Shown here in pieces: positions 1 to 8,820 of a stretch of 64,000 bases of DNA. The stretch is from Ruminiclostridium papyrosolvens DSM 2782 (GTDB lineage Bacteria; Bacillota; Clostridia; Acetivibrionales; DSM-1351): NCBI RefSeq assembly GCF_029318685.1, contig NZ_CP119677.1:248001-312000 (forward strand). The letters are read 5' to 3'. The notes beneath the pieces were generated by a model. That model was not told the DNA's origin. It saw only the letters and a program-made list of their open reading frames with translations, and made no database searches. Positions within the stretch are counted from its first letter, which is position 1; the number at the start of each line of letters is the position of its first letter. The translations under genes and the position numbers were made by a program.

Positions 1-571
1 TGTTCTTAACACCGGCCTGTTTATCCTGATAATTACTGCCCACTATAGTATTGATGGTCTCTTGGGTAATTTCATTCATTTTATTAAAATCAATATTCGC
101 AATGTATATCTTTTCCCACTCATCGTGAACAGTTAAGGCCTGTGAGAAGAGCTTATAGGCACTTTCATAACACAAAGCAATTTGTTTGTTAATTTTAAGA
201 ATATCATCTTTTAGGGGAATTAGCTTTTTGCTGTCCCAGGCAGTTCCAAGGTTTATGTACTCTTCAATGGCTCCCGGGGCTCTGGGTTCTACCACGTGAG
301 GAAAGGTTCCGTCTACAACGCCTATCCCCAAAGTAGGGAGAATAATACCATCCACAGAGCTATTGTCACAGGGGGAATGAATGTACTCTACGTCAAAACC
401 TCTGTTGTACCATTCCTTGCCGAGCCTTTTCATAAGGGTAGATTTTCCGGTAGCGGGGCCTCCTTTTAGAATAAAAAGTCTGTCCAGATAATTAATATTG
501 TCGTCCAAGTAATTTACAAATCCCTTCGATGAGTTTGCGCAGGCATAATAGTTAATAATTTTTGCACACAA
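1..571 (-). CDS. P-loop ATPase, PRK06851-like family (partial)
   Basis: The reading frame runs off the left edge of the window, so only about 190 N-terminal residues are visible. A Walker A motif (GGPATGKST) lies near residue 35, followed by segments reading VEYIHSPCDNSSVDG and VVDGTFPHVVEPRAPG, which I recognise from the two-P-loop Firmicute ATPase family called PRK06851. Its biochemical role is not known to me. No ATG is available; I chose TTG at 571-569 because an AGGTGGAG ribosome site sits seven bases ahead of it. A GTG a few codons upstream is the alternative. It is divergent from pckG. Confidence 0.7.
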   Translation of the reverse strand, partial: MCAKIINYYACANSSKGFVNYLDDNINYLDRLFILKGGPATGKSTLMKRLGKEWYNRGFDVEYIHSPCDNSSVDGIILPTLGIGVVDGTFPHVVEPRAPGAIEEYINLGTAWDSKKLIPLKDDILKINKQIALCYESAYKLFSQALTVHDEWEKIYIANIDFNKMNEITQETINTIVGSNYQDKQAGVKN

Positions 572-1046
572 AAAACACTCCACCTTTCAATAACTTGGAT
601 ATTATATTTTAGAATATGCAAATACTAGTAATATTGCTAAACCTACCAACTAAAAATAACCACTTTAGCCAGGTGTGTCATGAAATATGTATAGCTAAAA
701 CACTTCGTTTTTATAACTAAGAAATTACATTGTATGTAAATATAAACATGTAAAAATTAGCTGTATGCCTTGAATTTACTTATAATAAAAGTAAAAAGTA
801 AATAATTATACTTTTGTATGAATATATATACATGAAATATTAAAATTTAAAAGTTGCATATTTTCATTAAAAAATAAAAATGTGACAAAAACATGTGTTG
901 AAATTTATACAACTGTATGTTAAGATGGTTAGTGAAAAAATTATCAAATAATTCGCTTAACTGAAATACTGAATAGTACCGTGTTAATCACAAATACTAC
1001 TCATTGATAGCAGTATATTTTTTTATAAATTGAAGGGAGAATTATA
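572..1046. other. AT-rich divergent intergenic region
   Basis: These 475 bases separate the divergent ATPase gene and pckG. They are very AT-rich. I see no credible reading frame or structured RNA, only the pckG promoter listed separately and its roughly 110-base leader. Confidence 0.6.
898..926 (+). promoter_or_regulatory. Sigma-A type promoter of pckG
   Basis: TTGAAA (898-903) and TAAGAT (921-926) are separated by exactly 17 bases. The start would lie near 933, giving a leader of about 110 bases before the pckG ATG. Confidence 0.55.
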
Positions 1047-2840
1047 ATGACTACAAACAAGAAATTAGAAGCTTGGGTTAAAGAAATTGCCGACATGTGT
1101 CAACCAGACCAGATTTACTGGTGTGATGGTTCTCAGGAAGAAAACGATCGTCTTTTAAAAGAGATGGTGGATTCCGGATTGGCTAAACCTTTAAATCCTG
1201 AAAAGCGTCCTGGATGCTACTCTTTCAACAGTGATCCTTCTGACGTTGCCCGTGTTGAGAACAGAACATATATTGCTTCAAAGTCAAAAGAAGAAGCAGG
1301 ACCAACTAACAACTGGATTAATCCTGATGAATTGAAAGAAACTATGAAAGGTCTCTACAAAGGTTGTATGAAGGGAAGAACAATGTATGTAATTCCTTTC
1401 TCAATGGGACCTATAGGTTCAACAATATCAAAAATCGGTGTTGAAATCACTGATAGTGCATATGTTGTTGTTAACATGAGAATCATGACTCGTATCGGAA
1501 CAAAGGTATTGGAAACACTCGGTGACGGAGAATTCGTACCTTGCTTGCATTCAGTAGGAGCTCCTCTTGCAGAAGGCGAAAAAGATACTAAATGGCCTTG
1601 CGCACCAATCGAATCAAAATATATCAGCCATTTCCCAGAAGAAAAGACTATATGGTCATACGGTTCAGGTTACGGCGGAAATGCTTTACTTGGAAAGAAG
1701 TGTTTTGCTCTTCGTATAGCATCTGTTATAGCTCGTGAAGAAGGCTGGTTGGCTGAGCATATGCTTATCCTCAAGCTCACTGATCCTAAGGGTACTGTTA
1801 AATATATCTGCGGTGCTTTCCCAAGTGCTTGCGGTAAGACTAATCTGGCTATGCTTGTTCCAACAATTCCAGGATGGAAAGTTGAAACAATCGGTGACGA
1901 TATAGCTTGGATGAAGTTCGGAAAAGATGGCAGATTGTATGCTATCAACCCTGAAGCAGGTTTCTTCGGAGTTGCTCCTGGTACATCAATGGATTCAAAT
2001 CCAAATGCTATGCACAGCATTGAAAAGAACACTATCTTCACTAACGTTGGTGTAACTGACGATAATGATATTTGGTGGGAAGGTATGGGAGTAGATGCTC
2101 CTGCTCACTTAATTGATTGGCACGGAAAGGATTGGGCTCCAGGTTCAGAAACTCCTGCTGCACATCCAAATGCTCGTTTTACAGCACCTGCAAATCAGTG
2201 TCCTGTTATAGCTCCTGAGTGGGAAGATCCTGCTGGAGTGCCAATATCAGCTATATTGATAGGCGGACGTCGTCCTAGCACTATTCCTTTGGTACATCAG
2301 AGCTTTGACTGGAACCACGGTGTATTCCTTGGTTCAATAATGGGTTCAGAAATCACTGCTGCAGCTATCTCCGATAAAATCGGACAGGTTCGTCGTGACC
2401 CATTTGCAATGCTTCCATTCATCGGCTACAATGTAAATGACTATTTACAACACTGGTTGGATGTTGGTGCAGCTAGCACAGAAGATAAACTTCCAAAGAT
2501 ATTCTATGTTAACTGGTTCCGTAAAGATGAGAACGGAAAATGGTTGTGGCCTGGTTATGGCGAAAACAGCCGTGTTCTCAAGTGGATTTGTGAAAGAGTA
2601 TCAGGCGAAGGTAAGGCTGTTAAGACTGAAATCGGTTATATGCCTACTGAAGATGCTATCGATGTTGAAGGCTTGAATGTTTCAGCTGAAGACATGACAG
2701 AACTTCTCAAAGTTAAGAAGGAAGAATGGCTCAAAGAAGTTGAGTCAATCAAAGCTCACTATGAGACTTATGACATAAACAAGGTTCCTGCTGAATTGAA
2801 GAAGCAGCTTGCTGATCTTGAAGCTAGATTGAAGGCTTAA
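1047..2840 (+). CDS. pckG: Phosphoenolpyruvate carboxykinase (GTP)
   Basis: This 597-residue protein interconverts oxaloacetate and PEP using GTP/GDP in the cytosol. The GTP-type kinase loop FPSACGKTN lies near residue 260, and the family motif [11 protein letters not shown] near residue 410 is also present. The length is typical for the GTP class and unlike the ATP class of about 530. The start is supported by AGGGAGA seven bases upstream. In cellulolytic clostridia PEPCK is known as part of the malate shunt that links PEP to pyruvate; assigning it that role here is inference. Codon choice is biased toward a restricted set, as expected of a highly expressed gene. It appears monocistronic, with its own promoter and terminator. 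Confidence 0.95.
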   Translation: MTTNKKLEAWVKEIADMCQPDQIYWCDGSQEENDRLLKEMVDSGLAKPLNPEKRPGCYSFNSDPSDVARVENRTYIASKSKEEAGPTNNWINPDELKETMKGLYKGCMKGRTMYVIPFSMGPIGSTISKIGVEITDSAYVVVNMRIMTRIGTKVLETLGDGEFVPCLHSVGAPLAEGEKDTKWPCAPIESKYISHFPEEKTIWSYGSGYGGNALLGKKCFALRIASVIAREEGWLAEHMLILKLTDPKGTVKYICGAFPSACGKTNLAMLVPTIPGWKVETIGDDIAWMKFGKDGRLYAINPEAGFFGVAPGTSMDSNPNAMHSIEKNTIFTNVGVTDDNDIWWEGMGVDAPAHLIDWHGKDWAPGSETPAAHPNARFTAPANQCPVIAPEWEDPAGVPISAILIGGRRPSTIPLVHQSFDWNHGVFLGSIMGSEITAAAISDKIGQVRRDPFAMLPFIGYNVNDYLQHWLDVGAASTEDKLPKIFYVNWFRKDENGKWLWPGYGENSRVLKWICERVSGEGKAVKTEIGYMPTEDAIDVEGLNVSAEDMTELLKVKKEEWLKEVESIKAHYETYDINKVPAELKKQLADLEARLKA

Positions 2841-2914
2841 TGATAAAAACCCGAGGGCGAGCGAGTAGTCATAAGAACAACTTGTGAACTGATGGTCAAG
2901 ATAAGCTTAATAGT

Positions 2915-2955
2915 AACACGCCTAAGATTTTACAATCTTAGGCGTGTTTTATTTT
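2915..2955 (+). terminator. Intrinsic terminator of pckG
   Basis: A perfect 15-bp stem (2915-2929 with 2934-2948) encloses the four-base loop TTAC and is followed by a T-rich stretch. Confidence 0.85.
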
Positions 2956-2998
2956 TCATTAAAGAGAAGACTATTAGTATCTGCTTTATAAAAAGCTA

Positions 2999-3027
2999 TT
3001 GACAAAAGCTAATGCTCCCCTTACAAT
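2999..3027 (+). promoter_or_regulatory. Promoter of the TetR/efflux operon
   Basis: TTGACA (2999-3004), a 17-base spacer and TACAAT (3022-3027) form a near-consensus promoter. Its -10 lies inside the 55-bp palindrome at 3010-3064, so a dimeric repressor bound there would occlude it. Confidence 0.75.
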
Positions 3028-3064
3028 TAGACTGAACGTCAGTCTAATTGTAAGGGGAGCATTA
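3010..3064. promoter_or_regulatory. Palindromic operator covering promoter and RBS of tetR
   Basis: The two arms, 3010-3035 and 3039-3064, are perfect reverse complements of 26 bases around the three-base centre ACG. The left arm contains the -10 box and the right arm contains the AAGGGGAG ribosome site of the TetR gene. The inner part, GACTGAACGTCAGTC, has the size and symmetry of a TetR-family operator. In RNA the full repeat would fold into a hairpin hiding the ribosome site, if transcription began upstream of it. Confidence 0.75.
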
Positions 3065-3066
3065 TT

Positions 3067-3714
3067 ATGCGAGTAATTAAGGATGCCGATGTACGTAAAA
3101 ATGAAATTTTAGATGTCGCCGAAGAGCTTTTCAATCTTAACGGCTTCGATGCGACAACAATAAGTGCAATTATAGAAAAAGCCGGAATCGCTCGGGGAAC
3201 GGTATATTATCATTTTAAATCAAAGGAGGATGTGTTAGACGCCCTCATAGAACGACATTGCGAGAGGCTTTTAGCAGAGGCCAAAGAGATTGCTGCGGAC
3301 AGCAGACTTCCGGTTATGGAACGGCTAATACAAACCCTCATGTCAATGAATGGCGATAAAGAGGGAACGCCCAGTGTAATTACCCAACAGATGCACAGGC
3401 CCCAAAATGCCTTGATGCATCAGAAAACACATGAGACCATGCTGGAGGCTATCCCTCCTATTCTTATGGGGATTATTGAGGATGGTATTAAGGAGGGCAT
3501 ATTTAATACGCCATATCCTTATGAGAGCTTGGAAATGGTAGTTGCTCATGTTAATACTGTTTTTGATGACTATGCCGAAAAGCTTACGGGAAAAGAACTG
3601 TTAAAAAGAATCAGAGCATTCATTTTTAATCTTGAACGACTCTTCGGTGCAGCACCGGGAAGCTTTGACAGCGTGAATGCGTTATTTAATAAAGGAGGTG
3701 GTGCTGATGAATAA
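3067..3714 (+). CDS. TetR-family repressor of the efflux operon
   Basis: A 215-residue TetR-family regulator. The N-terminal helix-turn-helix spans roughly residues 25-60 and includes IARGTVYYHFKSK, the family's recognition-helix segment. The C-terminal half is the variable ligand-binding part. It is the first gene of an operon with an MFS pump and an ABC exporter, and the palindrome over its own promoter implies autoregulation with derepression by a pump substrate, which is inference. Its stop overlaps the start of the pump gene by 8 bases. Confidence 0.9.
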   Translation: MRVIKDADVRKNEILDVAEELFNLNGFDATTISAIIEKAGIARGTVYYHFKSKEDVLDALIERHCERLLAEAKEIAADSRLPVMERLIQTLMSMNGDKEGTPSVITQQMHRPQNALMHQKTHETMLEAIPPILMGIIEDGIKEGIFNTPYPYESLEMVVAHVNTVFDDYAEKLTGKELLKRIRAFIFNLERLFGAAPGSFDSVNALFNKGGGADE

Positions 3715-5008
3715 AGCCGGAAACAGCGCTTTTCTAAAGTTTGTAATATTGTGTTCAGGCGGATTTGTTGCTGCTATTGGCAGTGGTATCAGTTCTTTCG
3801 GACTGGGAGTATATGTGTTTAAGGAAACGGGGCTAGCGTCTGCCAGCACGCTGATTACTCTGCTGGCTTTTTTGCCGGGGCTTCTGCTTGCCCCTTTTGC
3901 AGGAGTGCTTGCAGATAAATATGACCGCAGGCTTTTGATGATTCTTGGAGATGGTCTTTCTGCCCTAGGGCTTGTATATATCCTTGTTTGCATGATGAGC
4001 GGAAAGGCACAGCTTTGGCAGATTGGTGTAGGGGTAACGGTCAGTTCAATTTTTTCGTCACTTGTGGAACCATCGTTCAAAGCTACCATAACAGATCTTT
4101 TAAGCGAGGAAGATTATTCAAAGGCTAGTGGATTGGTGCAGCTTAGCGGCTCTGCGAAGTTTTTGATTTCGCCTCTTATAGCGGGCTTTCTTCTCCGTAT
4201 TTCAGATATAAAGCTTCTGCTTGTCATTGATATTTGCACAATTTTTATGACTGTGGCGGTAACCTTTGCTGTACGAAAAGGGCTTGTATCGAAGGTCTCG
4301 GGTGCAAAAAAATCCTTTATGAAGGAGTTTAGAACAGGAATGACTGCACTTACAAAAAACAGAGGTGTGTTTATGCTGGTGTTGTCGGGTATAGGAATTT
4401 CTTTCTCTTTAGGATGCATCCAAGCTCTCTATACACCTATGATACTTGGGTTTTCCGACAGTTCGGTTCTAGGTATTACCACAACAGTTTCCGCATGCGG
4501 GATGTTGGTAAGCAGCTTGCTTTTGGGCATAATACCTGTGAGAAAAGGTTTTACTAAAGTGCTTTCGCGCTCTCTTTTCTTTGCAGGGATTTTTATGGCG
4601 GGCTTTGGCCTTAGAGAAAACATTATTTTAATCTGTACTTTCGGTTTTTTCTTTTTTTCAATGCTGCCCTTTACCAACATGAGTCTGGATTATCTTATTC
4701 GCACCAACATTTCTAATGATGTACAGGGACGGGTTTGGGGGCTTATCGGTATTATTTCACAGCTGGGTTATGTGATTGCGTACAGCATTTTGGGGCCTCT
4801 TGCCGACTTTGTTTTTATCCCCATGTTGACACCAAACGGGATATTAGCTGACAGCATTGGAACCGTAATCGGCACAGGAACAAGCAGAGGAGTTGGATTG
4901 CTTATTATTCTTGCCGGATTATTGCTTTCAATAACAGCTATTATTTTGTATCACGTAAAGCCTATTAGAGAATTAGAGAACGGAGGTGAAGTATGTACCG
5001 AAAACTAA
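3707..5008 (+). CDS. MFS efflux transporter
   Basis: A 433-residue major facilitator of the drug-efflux type with about twelve hydrophobic segments. The conserved loop 2-3 motif is visible as GVLADKYDRR near residue 70. It resembles macrolide-type exporters, but the substrate cannot be read from the sequence. I chose the ATG at 3707 because GGAGG precedes it; a start 30 bases upstream in the same frame lacks a good ribosome site. It is translationally coupled to the TetR gene before it and overlaps the next permease gene by 16 bases. Confidence 0.88.
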   Translation: MNKAGNSAFLKFVILCSGGFVAAIGSGISSFGLGVYVFKETGLASASTLITLLAFLPGLLLAPFAGVLADKYDRRLLMILGDGLSALGLVYILVCMMSGKAQLWQIGVGVTVSSIFSSLVEPSFKATITDLLSEEDYSKASGLVQLSGSAKFLISPLIAGFLLRISDIKLLLVIDICTIFMTVAVTFAVRKGLVSKVSGAKKSFMKEFRTGMTALTKNRGVFMLVLSGIGISFSLGCIQALYTPMILGFSDSSVLGITTTVSACGMLVSSLLLGIIPVRKGFTKVLSRSLFFAGIFMAGFGLRENIILICTFGFFFFSMLPFTNMSLDYLIRTNISNDVQGRVWGLIGIISQLGYVIAYSILGPLADFVFIPMLTPNGILADSIGTVIGTGTSRGVGLLIILAGLLLSITAIILYHVKPIRELENGGEVCTEN

Positions 5009-7314
5009 TCATAAATGATATTAAAAAAAGCAAACTTATTTCAATTACGATTACTGCGTTTATACTGCTGGCAGCAATGCTCACTTCTCTTGCGGCAATT
5101 CTTTCTGTGAGCCTGTTTACCTCTATTGACAGCATGATGGAAAATGCCGTAACGCCTCACTTTTTGCAGATGCATTCCGGCGGGATAAACAGGCAGCAGC
5201 TTTTAAATTTTGCGGATAAACAGGGAAATGTACAGGATTTTCAGGTTTCCTCTTTTCTCAATATAGAGGGAGCAGAGATAGCTATAGGAGAAAGTTCTCT
5301 TGCCGGTTCCATACAGGATAATGGGCTTTCGGTGCAAAGTGAACGCTTTGACTTTTTACTTGGCTTGGATGGAAACATTATCAGGCCGGCAGAAGGAGAG
5401 ATTTATGTTCCTCTTTATTATATGAAAAACGGTCAGGCAAACATTGGAGACAGTGTGGTGATACATGGCATAGGTTTTAAGGTAGCCGGATTTCTGCGAG
5501 ATTCTCAGATGAACGCTTCCATGATTTCCTCCAAGCGTTTTCTTGTTAATGAGTCTGATTTCAAAAAAATGAAGGAATTTGGAAAACAGGAATATCTTAT
5601 AGAGTTCCGTCTGACTGCCCCTTCCGCTGTTTCCTCCTTTGAAGAGGCATATTTAGCGGCAGGCCTTCCTGCCAATGGACCTCCCGCTATCACTTATTCG
5701 CTATTCAAGATGGCAAACGCCATTGATGACGGTATTATGATTGCGGTGCTGATGCTTACCAGTATTCTTGTTATTATCGTAGGTTTCTTGTGCATCCGTT
5801 TCACACTGCTTGCCAAGGTTGAGGATGATTATCGGGAAATCGGAGTGCTAAAAGCAATAGGTCTAAGAACTCGAAGTATAAAACAGCTCTATCTGGCAAA
5901 ATACGGCGCTCTTGCAGGAACTGCCTGCATTGTGGGCTTTGTACTTTCCCTGTTTTTAAAAGAGCCTTTCTTAGAAAATATCCGTTTATATATGGGCGAG
6001 TCGGACAGCTCCGGACTTGGTTTAGTATTGGGAATGCTGGGTGCATTGATTATCTTTTTTGTCGTAATGCTTTATGTAAATAGTGTTCTCCGCCGTTTCA
6101 AAAAAATATCGGCAGCACAGGCTATACGCTTTGGTGCACCACAGGAAAAAACTAAAGCAACAAGAGGTTTTCGCTTGTCTGAGAGTCGGATAATTTCGCC
6201 TAATATTTTTCTCGGAATCAAGGATATCCTGTCACGTAAAAAGCTTTATGTTACAATGCTTATGGTGTTGATTATTTCCTCTTTTCTGATGATTGTACCG
6301 CAAAATATCTACAACACAATTTCCCAACGTAACTTTATGGCCTACATGGGAATAGGCGAATGTGATATGCGAATCGATATCCAGCAAACGGACAATATCG
6401 CCGGAAAAACAGAGGAACTTGCAAGTTCTATGGCGCAGGATTCAGAAATAAAAGAATATGCAGTGTTGAAAAGCTATATGTTTGATATGCCTATGAAAGA
6501 CGGAACGGTTGGCAAGCTCAAGGTGGAACTTGGGGATCATTCTGTATTCCCAATTAAGTATTCCATCGGCAGAGCACCGCAGAGCAAATCGGAGATAGCT
6601 ATTTCCAAATTTGTTGCGGAGGATTTGGGAATCAGCCTTAATGATAAAATTGTACTTATTGTAGACAATCAGAAAAAAGCGCTTACTGTATGCGGTGTAT
6701 ACTCAGACATCACCAATGGAGGCAAGACCGCAAAGGCTATTTTTGATATCAGTGACGGAAATATTCTTTGGAGTATAATTCCGGTGAAGCTTCATAGTGG
6801 GGTTGACGTACACGGAAAAGTAGTTGAGTACAAAAACCGACTTTCTTATGCCAAGGTAGCAGACATTGATGAATATATTAAACAGGCATTTGGAGGAATT
6901 ACCGATGCAGTTCAAAAGGCTTCCTACGCTTCTATAGCAGCCGCTGCGATTCTCACGATGCTGGTGACACTTCTGTTTATGAAAATGCTGCTGACAAAGG
7001 ATAGATATTCTATCGCTGTGTTGAAATCTCTCGGTTTCAAAACAGCAGAGATTCGTGTACAGTATCTGGCAAAGGCGTTTGCCGTACTAATCGTTGGCAT
7101 ACTCATCGGCACTATTCTGGCAAATACACTGGGAGAGTTTGTGGGTGCCGGACTGATTGCATCCTTTGGAGCATCCACATTTCGATTTGTGGTTAACCCA
7201 ATATTTGCGTACCTGTTTTCACCGGTTCTTATGGCCATGTGCGTGGGTTTTGCAACATGGCTGAGCATCTCCGGTATTTCCTTACTTAAAATACCGGAAT
7301 ATATTAAGGAGTAG
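4993..7314 (+). CDS. ABC transporter permease, FtsX/MacB type
   Basis: A 773-residue membrane protein with an N-terminal anchor (about residues 15-40), a large extracytoplasmic part, an FtsX-type membrane block near 255-375, a second extracytoplasmic part and another FtsX block near 650-765. The paired motif EIGVLKAIG / IAVLKSLG, seen in both blocks, is characteristic of FtsX domains. Such permeases do not transport through the bilayer in the classical way but act mechanically in export or lipoprotein release. It is followed after 4 bases by its ATPase. GGAGGTG precedes the ATG. Confidence 0.88.
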   Translation: MYRKLIINDIKKSKLISITITAFILLAAMLTSLAAILSVSLFTSIDSMMENAVTPHFLQMHSGGINRQQLLNFADKQGNVQDFQVSSFLNIEGAEIAIGESSLAGSIQDNGLSVQSERFDFLLGLDGNIIRPAEGEIYVPLYYMKNGQANIGDSVVIHGIGFKVAGFLRDSQMNASMISSKRFLVNESDFKKMKEFGKQEYLIEFRLTAPSAVSSFEEAYLAAGLPANGPPAITYSLFKMANAIDDGIMIAVLMLTSILVIIVGFLCIRFTLLAKVEDDYREIGVLKAIGLRTRSIKQLYLAKYGALAGTACIVGFVLSLFLKEPFLENIRLYMGESDSSGLGLVLGMLGALIIFFVVMLYVNSVLRRFKKISAAQAIRFGAPQEKTKATRGFRLSESRIISPNIFLGIKDILSRKKLYVTMLMVLIISSFLMIVPQNIYNTISQRNFMAYMGIGECDMRIDIQQTDNIAGKTEELASSMAQDSEIKEYAVLKSYMFDMPMKDGTVGKLKVELGDHSVFPIKYSIGRAPQSKSEIAISKFVAEDLGISLNDKIVLIVDNQKKALTVCGVYSDITNGGKTAKAIFDISDGNILWSIIPVKLHSGVDVHGKVVEYKNRLSYAKVADIDEYIKQAFGGITDAVQKASYASIAAAAILTMLVTLLFMKMLLTKDRYSIAVLKSLGFKTAEIRVQYLAKAFAVLIVGILIGTILANTLGEFVGAGLIASFGASTFRFVVNPIFAYLFSPVLMAMCVGFATWLSISGISLLKIPEYIKE

Positions 7315-7318
7315 GATA

Positions 7319-8077
7319 ATGAATAAAATAATCAGCGGAAAAAGTATTGTAAAAACCTATGGCAAAGGGCAGGAAGAAGCCATTGTTTTAAATAATGTGG
7401 ATATAGAAATATCAGAGGGAGAATTTGTTGCGGTAATGGGGCCATCGGGCTGTGGGAAATCTACGCTGCTTTTTGCTTTAAGCGGCACCGACACTATAAA
7501 CAGTGGAGAGGTTAAATTTGACGGTCAGATGTTATCCAAATTAAGTGAAAATGAACTTTCTGATATTCGGAGAACAAGAATGGGATTTGTATTTCAGCAA
7601 CCCACTATGCTCAAAAATTTGAATATTCTTGACAATGTCATTCTTTCCAGTTTGCAGGAGAATAAAAAGAATTACAAAAACATCATCGAGAAAGCTAAAA
7701 AGTTGCTGAAGGACACGGGCATATCAGAGCAGGAGGATAGAGATATTACTGCTGTATCAGGAGGTCAGCTCCAACGTGCAGGTATTTGCCGAGCCCTTAT
7801 GAATGACCCTGAGATTTTGTTTGCTGATGAGCCTACCGGTGCACTCAATTCTAAAACCTCCGAAGATATTATGGACATATTCTCAACAATTAACAAAAAT
7901 GGTACTGCCGTCATGTTAGTTACTCATGACGCAAAGGTGGCATCCAGAGCAGAAAGAGTTCTATTTATGAAAGACGGTAAAATAGAATCACAGCTTTTCT
8001 TGGGGGAATTCGATAAAGATGATATAAAAAACAGAATGAATCAGATTGCCTTAAAGATGCGGGATTATGTTATATAG
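7319..8077 (+). CDS. ABC transporter ATPase, MacB/LolD type
   Basis: A 252-residue ATP-binding subunit. Walker A is GPSGCGKST near residue 40, the signature is VSGGQLQRAG with V replacing the usual L, and Walker B is ILFADEP followed by TGALNS, the form typical of the MacB/LolD/FtsE group. It powers the preceding FtsX-type permease. It is the last gene of the four-gene TetR operon, with a palindromic terminator 11 bases downstream. Confidence 0.92.
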   Translation: MNKIISGKSIVKTYGKGQEEAIVLNNVDIEISEGEFVAVMGPSGCGKSTLLFALSGTDTINSGEVKFDGQMLSKLSENELSDIRRTRMGFVFQQPTMLKNLNILDNVILSSLQENKKNYKNIIEKAKKLLKDTGISEQEDRDITAVSGGQLQRAGICRALMNDPEILFADEPTGALNSKTSEDIMDIFSTINKNGTAVMLVTHDAKVASRAERVLFMKDGKIESQLFLGEFDKDDIKNRMNQIALKMRDYVI

Positions 8078-8088
8078 TATTGTTTGCA

Positions 8089-8117
8089 AAGGCTGTTTCA
8101 ATTGAAACAGCCTTATT
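8089..8117 (+). terminator. Terminator of the efflux operon
   Basis: A perfect 26-base palindrome (8089-8114) centred on AATT can form a 10-11 bp hairpin, followed by a T-rich stretch. Confidence 0.75.
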
Positions 8118-8134
8118 TCTTACAGTAAAATGTA

Positions 8135-8163
8135 TTGACAAAAAAATACTTCGCGAGTAGAAT
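8135..8163 (+). promoter_or_regulatory. Promoter of the MarR-family gene
   Basis: TTGACA (8135-8140), a 17-base spacer and TAGAAT (8158-8163) form a good promoter. An ATACTTCG-containing operator half sits in the spacer and a second operator lies just downstream of the -10. Confidence 0.75.
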
Positions 8164-8190
8164 AACAATATACTTCGTTGCAAGAAGTAT
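8146..8190. promoter_or_regulatory. Two MarR-type operator sites at the marR promoter
   Basis: Site 1 (about 8146-8160) reads ATACTTCGCGAGTA and overlaps the spacer and -10. Site 2 (8170-8190) has perfect 7-base arms, ATACTTC and GAAGTAT, with a 7-base centre, and lies between the -10 and the ribosome site. The two share ATACTTCG. Placement fits autorepression. Confidence 0.6.
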
Positions 8191-8203
8191 ATAGGAGACT
8201 TTT

Positions 8204-8698
8204 ATGACCGACAAAAATGAATTGGGCCTTGAGACAATAATTTTTCAATATATTGACGAACTGAAGTTTTTGCTTTTTCCTGATAAGTGGAGCAGCATTT
8301 TTTTGGATTACTCGAAAAACGAGATACTTGCACTGCTGCTTCTATATAGAACCAAAAAAGCTAACATGACGGAAATTGCTGAATATATATGTGCACCTCT
8401 TAATACTGCTACAGGTGTTGTCGGCAGGCTTGAAAAAAAGCTTATGGTGGAGAGACTGCGGGATAAAGAGGACAGAAGGATTGTCAATATTGTTCTGACC
8501 AAAGAAGCAGAGGATTTTATAGAGCAGGGAAAAAGAACTATATCCCACTATTTTCAAGAGGTAGTTAAAGCATTATCTGATGATGAAAAAAAGGCAGCAT
8601 TAAGTATTTTCACTAAGGTAGTTTCGGTATTTAAAAATGATAATTTACCTACTGAGAGTATGGCTGAGAAAAGAGTAAAAAGGATTAAAATCGAATAG
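8204..8698 (+). CDS. MarR-family transcriptional regulator
   Basis: A 164-residue winged-helix regulator. The central segment contains MTEIAEYICAP, the recognition helix region TATGVVGRLEKK and the wing residues DKEDRRIVNIVLT, the standard MarR D-R-R wing signature. Operator-like repeats flank its own promoter, and a third copy lies before the ATPase operon at 8821, so it probably controls both. The effector is unknown. GGAGA lies eight bases before the ATG. Confidence 0.9.
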   Translation: MTDKNELGLETIIFQYIDELKFLLFPDKWSSIFLDYSKNEILALLLLYRTKKANMTEIAEYICAPLNTATGVVGRLEKKLMVERLRDKEDRRIVNIVLTKEAEDFIEQGKRTISHYFQEVVKALSDDEKKAALSIFTKVVSVFKNDNLPTESMAEKRVKRIKIE

Positions 8699-8770
8699 TC
8701 TAAAGGCTGTAATAAACTAACTTGCGGAGTCATTTTATTAAGGTGAACTGCAAGATTACTTTTTAAATAA

Positions 8771-8791
8771 ATACTTCGATACAAGAATAAT
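8771..8791. promoter_or_regulatory. Third MarR-type operator, before the ATPase operon
   Basis: This 21-base stretch begins ATACTTCG and contains CAAGAA at the same spacing as the operator at 8170-8190. By hand count 17 of 21 positions match. It lies 30 bases before the start of the first Get3-like gene. The right arm is less symmetrical than in the autoregulatory site. Confidence 0.55.
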
Positions 8792-8820
8792 TCATAATGA
8801 GAAATATAGGAGGTAGGATT

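Noticed and set aside
2841-2914. Possible small RNA between pckG and its terminator
   Set aside because: The 74 bases show no clear pairing or promoter; they are best taken as the pckG 3' untranslated region.
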